Source of the DNA: Desulfatitalea sp.
Lineage (GTDB): Bacteria > Desulfobacterota > Desulfobacteria > Desulfobacterales > Desulfosarcinaceae
DNA length: 12,245 nt
Direction of reading: 5' to 3'
Assembly (NCBI GenBank): GCA_013041835.1
Contig: JABDRH010000585.1
Span: forward strand, 1-12,245
Every line of letters starts with the position of its first letter. Position 1 is the stretch's first letter. Both the position numbers and the translations under genes were made by a program. The notes under the pieces were generated by a model. The model saw only the letters and a list, made by a program, of their open reading frames with translations. It was not told the DNA's origin and made no database searches. Positions 7,066-12,245 of this stretch are shown here, one piece after another.

Positions 7066-8762
7066 TGATACACTTCTCCTTTAAGCACTTCCTTGATGGT
7101 CAACCGGGTAAAGGTGTTCATCGAGGCGTAAAGCCCCAAAAAGTGATCCAACACCGATCCGAACAGGAACAGGTCGCCCAGCCCGGCATAGTGATCCTGG
7201 CGCACCTGCATGTGGATGTCGCGCCCGCGCATGATCACGCGGTCCACCAAGCGGTCGCTGGTTTTCGTTTCGACCTTTTGTATGCCGGCGATGCGCTTCT
7301 GATTGGCCAAAAAGGCGGGGCGGTCTCGATTCTCTTCAAAATTGTACAGGTTCAGCAAAGCCTGAAGATTTTCAACATCCGCCAGCGTGCGATAGTTCAG
7401 GCACAGATGCGAAAGCAATCTCCAGTGAAGGTTTTTCCCCGGCGCGGGCACCACTGTGGCCGTTGGCGGTCTCAGGTTTTTAAATTCGATGAACTCCGGC
7501 GTGGTGCTGGTGGCAAAAGCGATATCCCCGACCTGCAGGCCTTCTGGCAAAGATCCGTTGGTGCACTGCAATGCGATGGAGAGGGTCTCGGGCGGCGGCG
7601 AGCCGCTGCCCGGCGGGTAAGCCACCGACAGAAAAAAGTCATACCCCTGGCGGACCGGGGATTGACGGATATTGACGTGATACGTTGGATCGGCCTCGGG
7701 ATCGGGTGAAAACAGCTCGAACGGGGCGTAATTTCTCTCCTGGGCCGTGCCTTGCAAAAAACCGGTGACGTTTTGCACGTCATAAACCTGAAAGTGGCGG
7801 TCGTTTCCCCCTGACGGTCGAATGAAGTATTCACTTTTCATGTGATCCAACCGAATGGGATCGGCGTCATGGGAAAATAGATTGATGGCCGGCGTGGCGG
7901 CCAATGCGAAATTGTGCGTTCGCACCCGCGGTGGTGCAAACGGCAGCGTCTTGAGCACAAAGCGTATCTCCAACTGACTGGATTCAGGCCGACGCCGCCA
8001 CTTGTCGATCCCGGTGAGATCCAGAAATAAAAATTTTTCCGGCAGCAGGAAATACTCTTGAATGATGCGGTAGCCCGGAAAAGACTGGCCCGGATAGGGG
8101 ATCAGATTCTCATCGTCCGCGAACCCCACCGGCTTTAAATGGTCGCCGGTCAACCGGCACGCCTCGCCGCCGGCCGGCGATGTCAACACGATATGATCGA
8201 GGTAGCGCAGCAGCAGCAAATAGATGTCCGCCGCCTGTTCGGCATTGCCGGCGATGTGCAGGCGCAGCGTGTCGGCCTGCCACTCGCCGAGTTTGATGTC
8301 ATCGAGCGACAGCATCAGGCGAACGGCCGGCGGCCGGCCGGCGCTTTCCGCCAATACGGCGTTTTCGATACGCAGGGGATGCACCTGTACGTCGAAGCAG
8401 GTCTGAAACAGGCACGGCGTGCCGTCCACCGGCGCAGAAGCGATCTGCGTGCCCTTGGGAACCCGCACCTGCTGCTTGAGGTTGGCCTTGGGCATGAAGG
8501 CCACAATGGTAGCGGCCGGCAGGGGCCGCAGGTAGTGGGGCCAGATCAACTGAAACAGCTCCTGGATGATTTCTGGAAAATCATCATCAAGCCGCTGCCG
8601 CATGAGGGCCGTCAAAAAAGCCACGCCCTCGAGCAATCGCTCGGTGTCCGGATCGGTGGACATGCCGCTGAGCATGGGGGCCACGGCAGGGTGCAGCCGC
8701 GAATATTCGGCGCCCAGGTCCCTGAGGTTTGCCAGTTCTTCCTGAAAATATTGGTTAAACAT
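7029..8762 (-). CDS. tssF: T6SS baseplate protein TssF
   Basis: TssF (VasA/ImpG family) is the largest wedge protein of the T6SS baseplate. The 577-residue product begins with the conserved MFNQYFQEELANLRDLGAEY, followed by HPAVAPML and a DPDTERLLEGVAFLTALM segment. The RLDDDFPEIIQELFQLIWPH region that comes next is also diagnostic. Its length is near the family norm of about 580-600, and the ending VYQWPARIGEHPLI matches typical TssF C-termini, so the overlap with tssG is genuine. It starts only 4 nt after the tssE stop and has just a weak AAGTGAAG-like ribosome site inside tssE, so its translation probably depends on ribosomes arriving from tssE. Confidence 0.95.
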   Translation of the reverse strand: MFNQYFQEELANLRDLGAEYSRLHPAVAPMLSGMSTDPDTERLLEGVAFLTALMRQRLDDDFPEIIQELFQLIWPHYLRPLPAATIVAFMPKANLKQQVRVPKGTQIASAPVDGTPCLFQTCFDVQVHPLRIENAVLAESAGRPPAVRLMLSLDDIKLGEWQADTLRLHIAGNAEQAADIYLLLLRYLDHIVLTSPAGGEACRLTGDHLKPVGFADDENLIPYPGQSFPGYRIIQEYFLLPEKFLFLDLTGIDKWRRRPESSQLEIRFVLKTLPFAPPRVRTHNFALAATPAINLFSHDADPIRLDHMKSEYFIRPSGGNDRHFQVYDVQNVTGFLQGTAQERNYAPFELFSPDPEADPTYHVNIRQSPVRQGYDFFLSVAYPPGSGSPPPETLSIALQCTNGSLPEGLQVGDIAFATSTTPEFIEFKNLRPPTATVVPAPGKNLHWRLLSHLCLNYRTLADVENLQALLNLYNFEENRDRPAFLANQKRIAGIQKVETKTSDRLVDRVIMRGRDIHMQVRQDHYAGLGDLFLFGSVLDHFLGLYASMNTFTRLTIKEVLKGEVYQWPARIGEHPLI

Positions 8763-8766
8763 AAAA

Positions 8767-9180
8767 TTATTGCTTCACTTGAATATGCCCGCCGGCGTCC
8801 AGGACACTTTCAAACATCACCGGGTCCTTATGTCCTTTGAGAGCGAGTTGGGCGGAAATCTGGAATCTGAGCGTCAACTTGTCTTCTTCCTGTTCGATAA
8901 ACGCCACGCGAACGCCCTGCAAGCGCGGCTCGTACTTCATGATGGTGTTGCGGATGGAGCGCTCCACCGACTGCTTGGATTCGTAAAAGCCGCTCATCAT
9001 GTCGGTAAAGTCCGGAATGCCATAGTCTTCGGCAATGGGCACGTTGCCTTGGCGCGTGTTGAGAATCCGCTGCAGATGCTCCTGAACCGAGCGGATCATC
9101 TGGTTGGGGTCCTCGGTTATCCGGCGGCTTGGGTTCTTGGATAGTAGCCGCAGGCGATCGAGAAGTCGATGTTCCTGCAT
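8767..9180 (-). CDS. tssE: T6SS baseplate protein TssE (gp25-like)
   Basis: TssE is the counterpart of phage T4 gp25 and starts sheath polymerisation on the baseplate. The 137-residue product carries the characteristic IRSVQEHLQRILNTRQGNVP, followed by EDYGIPDF. A C-terminal half of alternating strands ends in LRFQISAQLAL. The length is normal. The ATG at 9180 was chosen because the MQEHRLLDRL N-terminus resembles the family's usual LLDRL start; it has a modest GGAAAA ribosome site. It sits 128 nt behind hcp, the largest gap within the tssA-clpV run, and that gap contains a strong hairpin and a short GC-rich repeat. It is nearly joined to tssF (4 nt). Confidence 0.93.
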   Translation of the reverse strand: MQEHRLLDRLRLLSKNPSRRITEDPNQMIRSVQEHLQRILNTRQGNVPIAEDYGIPDFTDMMSGFYESKQSVERSIRNTIMKYEPRLQGVRVAFIEQEEDKLTLRFQISAQLALKGHKDPVMFESVLDAGGHIQVKQ

Positions 9181-9190
9181 TTTGTTTTCC

Positions 9191-9260
9191 GTTGGGGCGT
9201 TGGCCCGTATGCCCGTTTGCCCGCGGCCCGTTTGCCCGTTGGGCGTTGCGGTTGGGGCGT
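9191..9260. repeat. Short GC-rich repeats between hcp and tssE
   Basis: This spacer is built from variants of GCCCGT. GCCCGTTTGCCCG occurs exactly twice, at 9211-9223 and 9226-9238 (period 15). GTTGGGGCGT occurs exactly twice, at 9191-9200 and 9251-9260, so it brackets the block. The copies are short, and this may be replication slippage in a non-coding leader; a regulatory role is not shown. It lies in the untranslated stretch just upstream of tssE. Confidence 0.6.
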
Positions 9261-9263
9261 GGT

Positions 9264-9303
9264 TTCATTGACTCCCCAGGGGTGTCCGTGGGGAGTCAAT
9301 GAA
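9264..9303 (-). promoter_or_regulatory. Perfect 15-bp hairpin directly behind hcp
   Basis: Positions 9264-9278 and 9289-9303 are exact reverse complements (arm TTCATTGACTCCCCA on the plus strand), separated by a 10 nt loop. In the transcript the hairpin begins 5 nt after the hcp stop codon and ends 83 nt before tssE. No U-run follows the stem, so it does not look like a standard intrinsic terminator. A stem in this place could protect the 3' end of hcp mRNA or partly stop transcription, allowing far more Hcp than baseplate protein, as the T6SS stoichiometry demands. That role is inferred. Confidence 0.7.
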
Positions 9304-9308
9304 GCGGT

Positions 9309-9824
9309 TTATGCTTTTGGGGCGCGCCAGTCATCCGAACCTTCGGTGCCGCCGACTTCATGGCGCCAGGTGATTTTTCGGTAGCTGAAGGAGACATCCT
9401 CAAGATTGGTGAAGTGGGATTGACTCGGGTCCTGGCAGTTGGGCATATAGGCATTGACATCCACGATCAGTGCGTCTTCCAGTTCGATGGTGAAGTAGTG
9501 TTCCTGTTGCCCGGCGGTGCTGGTGCGATAGAATTTGAGCTCGCACTTGGTCATCTTCTCGCCGGAGGTCAGGGCATTGTAGATCAGCGGCGAGCTCTTG
9601 TCGAAAACCTTGGTGATTTTCAGGGGCTTGTGCACACGCTGCCCGGTGGGCTGACCGCTCTGGGGGTCACGCGGGATGGTCACGTTGTGGCTGAAGGCTT
9701 CCACCAGGATTTCATCCTCGTGCCCTTCCTGGTAGGTATTGCCGACACTTTCCGCGGTGAAGGTACCGGAAGTGATGGGGCCCTGGGTTTCTCCTTCAAT
9801 GGTAAGATAGGCTGGTGTTGGCAT
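9309..9824 (-). CDS. hcp: T6SS tube protein Hcp (TssD)
   Basis: Hcp forms hexameric rings that stack into the tube expelled by sheath contraction; it is also the most abundant exported T6SS component and can carry small effectors in its pore. The 171-residue product is of the usual size. It begins MPTPAYLTIEGETQGPI and contains the family segments PLKITKVFDKSSPLIYNAL and CELKFYRTSTAGQQEHYFTI. It ends with FSYRKITWRHEVGGTEGSDD, a typical Hcp closing strand. There is no C-terminal extension, so no fused effector. The start has AGGAG at good distance. It lies 30 nt after tssC and is followed at once by a strong hairpin. Confidence 0.96.
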   Translation of the reverse strand: MPTPAYLTIEGETQGPITSGTFTAESVGNTYQEGHEDEILVEAFSHNVTIPRDPQSGQPTGQRVHKPLKITKVFDKSSPLIYNALTSGEKMTKCELKFYRTSTAGQQEHYFTIELEDALIVDVNAYMPNCQDPSQSHFTNLEDVSFSYRKITWRHEVGGTEGSDDWRAPKA

Positions 9825-9854
9825 GGTCTTTCTCCTTTTTTTGGGGTGGCGGGT

Positions 9855-11345
9855 TTACTCTTTATCCAACTTTCCGACCAGGGACAGGGTAAAAAAGGCG
9901 CCCATGTATTTAAAATGGGGCCGCACTTTCATTCCCACCCTGTACCAGCCGGGCTCTCCTTCCACGCTCTCAACGGTGATCTGGGCCTGGCGCAAAGGCC
10001 TGCGGCTGCGCACCGCCGCCGGCGGATTGTCCTGATCGGCCACATACTGGCGAATCCACTGGTTCAACTCGCGGTCCAGGTCGGAGCGCTCTTTCCAACT
10101 ACCGATATTTTCGCGCTGAATCACTTTAAGGTAGTGGGCCAGGCGGTTGGCCACGAACATGTAGGGTAGCTGAGTGCCCAGCTTGTAGTTCAGCTCGGCG
10201 TCCTTGCCCTCCTGGCTGGTGCCGAAGTACTTGGGTTTTTGCACCGAGTTGGCCGAGAAGAAACAGGCGTTGTCGCTGCCCTTGCGCATGGTCAGGGCCA
10301 TGAAGCCCTCTTCGGCCAGTTCGAACTCCCGTCGCTCGGAAATCAGTACTTCGGTGGGGATCTTGGTTTGAATGGCCCCCATGGCTTCGAACTGGTGCAG
10401 GGGAAGGTCTTCCACGGTGCCGCCGCCCATGGGACCGATGATGTTGGTACACCAGCGATACTTGGCAAAGCTATCGGTCAGGCGCGTGGCAAAGGCAAAG
10501 GCGGCGTTGCCCCACAGGTAGTCTTCGTGCGATCCGGAGACTTCTTCTTTGTAGTTGAACGCCTTGACCGGTTGGGTGTCGGGACCGTAAGGCAGGCGCA
10601 GCAAAAAGCGCGGCGTGGCCAGGGCCACGTAACGGGCGTCTTCGGACTCGCGGAAGGATTGCCATTTGGTATACTGGGGGCCTTCGAAGATGGAGTGCAG
10701 GTCCTTGAGATTGGGAAGCTCCCTGAAACTGTCGACGCCGAAGAATTGGGGCCCGGCCGCGGCAATGAATGGCGCGTGGGCCATGGCCGACACGGCGGCC
10801 ACGTTCTGGAGCAGTTTGATGTCCTGGGGGCCGGGGCCGAAATCGTAATTGGCGATGATGTTGCCGTATGGCTGGCCGCCGAACTGCCCGAACTCTGCCG
10901 TGTAGGCGATCTTGTAAAGTCCGGACTTGGGAATCTCGGGCGAATCCTCGAAATCCTCCAACAGATCCGCCTTGCTGGCATTCATGATCTCGATCTTGAT
11001 ATTCTCCCTGAAATCGGTGCGATCCACGAGAAATTTCAAAGAGCGCCAGGCCGATTCGAGCTTCTGGAACTGAGGGTGATGCAAGACGGCATCCAGTTGG
11101 GCGCTCAATTTTTGGTCGATTTGGGCGATGAACTCGTCGATCACTGCATTGGAGACCTTGTCCACCTTACGGCCGGGCTCCACGAGTTGTCCCAGCAGCG
11201 CTTCGATCCCCCGCTTGGCGATAGCATAGCCTTCGTCCTCGGGTTTAAGTTTGGTGGCGGTGACGATGTCGTCCAGCAATGAAGCCGATGCGGTGGTTTC
11301 CGCCTCCTGGGCTGCGCCTTTTTCCATCTGTTGTTCTTCAGCCAT
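9855..11345 (-). CDS. tssC: T6SS sheath large subunit TssC (VipB)
   Basis: TssC pairs with TssB to form the contractile sheath around the Hcp tube. The 496-residue product is of standard length. It shows LESAWRSLKFLVDRTDFREN at about 74-93, a central TAEFGQFGGQPYGNIIANYD stretch, and the closing GWYRVGMKVRPHFKYMGAFF followed by TLSLVGKLDKE, all family hallmarks. The N-terminal segment ASLLDDIVTATKL (about 21-33) corresponds in position to the VipB peptide bound by the ClpV N-domain in characterised systems, consistent with clpV in the same cluster. It starts 15 nt after tssB with a GGGGG-type ribosome site, so the two sheath subunits are expected to be made together. Confidence 0.96.
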   Translation of the reverse strand: MAEEQQMEKGAAQEAETTASASLLDDIVTATKLKPEDEGYAIAKRGIEALLGQLVEPGRKVDKVSNAVIDEFIAQIDQKLSAQLDAVLHHPQFQKLESAWRSLKFLVDRTDFRENIKIEIMNASKADLLEDFEDSPEIPKSGLYKIAYTAEFGQFGGQPYGNIIANYDFGPGPQDIKLLQNVAAVSAMAHAPFIAAAGPQFFGVDSFRELPNLKDLHSIFEGPQYTKWQSFRESEDARYVALATPRFLLRLPYGPDTQPVKAFNYKEEVSGSHEDYLWGNAAFAFATRLTDSFAKYRWCTNIIGPMGGGTVEDLPLHQFEAMGAIQTKIPTEVLISERREFELAEEGFMALTMRKGSDNACFFSANSVQKPKYFGTSQEGKDAELNYKLGTQLPYMFVANRLAHYLKVIQRENIGSWKERSDLDRELNQWIRQYVADQDNPPAAVRSRRPLRQAQITVESVEGEPGWYRVGMKVRPHFKYMGAFFTLSLVGKLDKE

Positions 11346-11360
11346 ATCGCGTCCCCCTTT

Positions 11361-11849
11361 CTATTCTTTGTCGAGGTCCAACTCTTTGAGCAACTTTTCC
11401 CGCGCCGCATCATCGGTGATGATCTCCTGGATCTTTTTGCGGAATTCGGGCCGGTTGCTCATGGGGCCCTTGAGGGCGCTCAACGCCTCGCGCAGCTCCA
11501 GCAACTTGTTCAGCTCGGGTGTGTTCTTGGCCAGGGTTTCCGGGTCGAAATCCTTCATGGACCCGAATTTGAGCGACAACGCCAACTCCTTGTCCGGATC
11601 ATCCGCCAACTTGTCGGCCACGTTCACATCGAGTTGCAGGTTTTGGGCCTTCATCACTTCGTTAAAGTTGTCCTTGTCGATGTTGACCGGTTCGCGCTCC
11701 TCGATCATGCGATCGTCTTCGCGCTGGGTGAAATCGCCCACGACCAGCATCTTCAGAGGCAGTTCCACTTCCTCCTTGGCGTCCCCGGTGGCCGGTCGAT
11801 AAACGATATTGACTCTCTCCTTGGGGGCAACGGTTCCTTCTTTGGCCAT
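11361..11849 (-). CDS. tssB: T6SS sheath small subunit TssB (VipA)
   Basis: TssB is the small partner of TssC in the contractile sheath. The 162-residue product has the family-defining start ERVNIVYRPATGDAKEEVEL, then LPLKMLVVGDFTQREDDRMI, and further on the LSLKFGSMKDFDPETLAKN segment and a helical, charged C-terminus ending KLLKELDLDKE. Length is normal. The ATG at 11849 is preceded by GGGAGAGG with good spacing. It lies 35 nt after tssA and 15 nt before tssC. Confidence 0.96.
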   Translation of the reverse strand: MAKEGTVAPKERVNIVYRPATGDAKEEVELPLKMLVVGDFTQREDDRMIEEREPVNIDKDNFNEVMKAQNLQLDVNVADKLADDPDKELALSLKFGSMKDFDPETLAKNTPELNKLLELREALSALKGPMSNRPEFRKKIQEIITDDAAREKLLKELDLDKE

Positions 11850-11884
11850 AGCACCTCTCCCTTTTCATGAGTTTAGTTTTTGCA

Positions 11885-12245
11885 TTATTTCGCCACCTGC
11901 ATCGCCGCGGCCGGATCGAGGGCGGCAATGCGGTGCAGCACGGATTCCGCTTTCGCCTTCTCTTCAGGGGCGGATAGGGCATTGAAGCCGCGCCATGCCG
12001 TAACAAGCCCCGTAAGGGCCAGTTCAGGGTCCCAGCGCTCCAATTGAAACGTATCGATTTGAGACAATACATGCGCCACGTGGGGCAGCGCCAATTGCGG
12101 CTTCTTGACCTCCAGCAGCAAATTGACGACGGCCAGGCGCCAGTGCATCTTTTCCTGCTGGGAGGCGCCGCGGCGCAGACCATCCTGCAGCAGGCGGATC
12201 GCTTCGACCAGTTTCTTTTTGCGGGCCATGGCGCGCGCCTTGGCC
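11885..12245 (-). CDS. tssA: T6SS assembly protein TssA, 3' part only (C-terminal VasJ-type domain)
   Basis: The reading frame is open to the right edge (reading AKARA before the first visible ATG at 12229), so this is the 3' part of a longer gene, and that ATG is probably an internal methionine. About 119 C-terminal residues are visible. They form helices typical of the TssA C-terminal domain: RKKLVEAIRLLQDGLRRG, HWRLAVVNLLLEVKKPQLAL and QIDTFQLERWDPELALTGLV. The WDPELA motif is characteristic of the VasJ-type end. TssA binds the baseplate and leads sheath and tube growth. The order tssA-tssB-tssC supports the call. The subclass cannot be fixed without the N-terminal region. Confidence 0.85.
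   Translation of the reverse strand, partial: AKARAMARKKKLVEAIRLLQDGLRRGASQQEKMHWRLAVVNLLLEVKKPQLALPHVAHVLSQIDTFQLERWDPELALTGLVTAWRGFNALSAPEEKAKAESVLHRIAALDPAAAMQVAK

Overview
The window is the structural core of a type VI secretion system (T6SS), all on the minus strand and read from the right edge to the left. The order is tssA (only its 3' part, cut by the right edge), tssB, tssC, hcp (tssD), tssE, tssF, tssG, tssH (clpV) and vgrG (tssI). Gaps between these genes are short (4 to 128 nt), and tssF and tssG overlap by 37 nt. Most starts have good Shine-Dalgarno sequences, and no intergenic space before clpV looks like an obvious promoter, so one transcript entering from beyond the right edge is the simplest reading.

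The products fit together as one machine. TssB and TssC form the contractile sheath. Hcp forms the inner tube and VgrG its tip. TssE, TssF and TssG are baseplate wedge proteins, TssA primes and caps sheath assembly, and ClpV recycles the contracted sheath. The membrane-complex genes (tssJ, tssL, tssM), tssK and a PAAR tip gene are not in the window; they probably lie beyond tssA or elsewhere.

Left of vgrG the character changes. Positions 531-1082 (about 550 nt) hold no confident known gene. Next to vgrG is an AT-richer stretch with a plausible unrecognised small minus-strand ORF (849-980). Beyond it is a GC-rich stretch (about 680-845) where coding-like signal is split among several frames, including one lone CxxCH motif, which suggests decayed DNA. 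At the left end is a minus-strand DUF4136-type lipoprotein gene, ending beside a run of 11 C.

The organism is a Gram-negative, double-membrane bacterium, as shown by the T6SS and the lipoprotein with an outer-membrane type signal. Fairly high GC and the general style of the proteins would fit a Desulfobacterota (deltaproteobacterial) genome, but that placement is a guess. No CRISPR array, tRNA, rRNA, insertion sequence or integrase was seen. The T6SS itself is a known system. The less ordinary points are the long repetitive VgrG needle, a strong perfect hairpin directly behind hcp, and the small ORF with surrounding debris behind vgrG where an effector or immunity gene would often sit.
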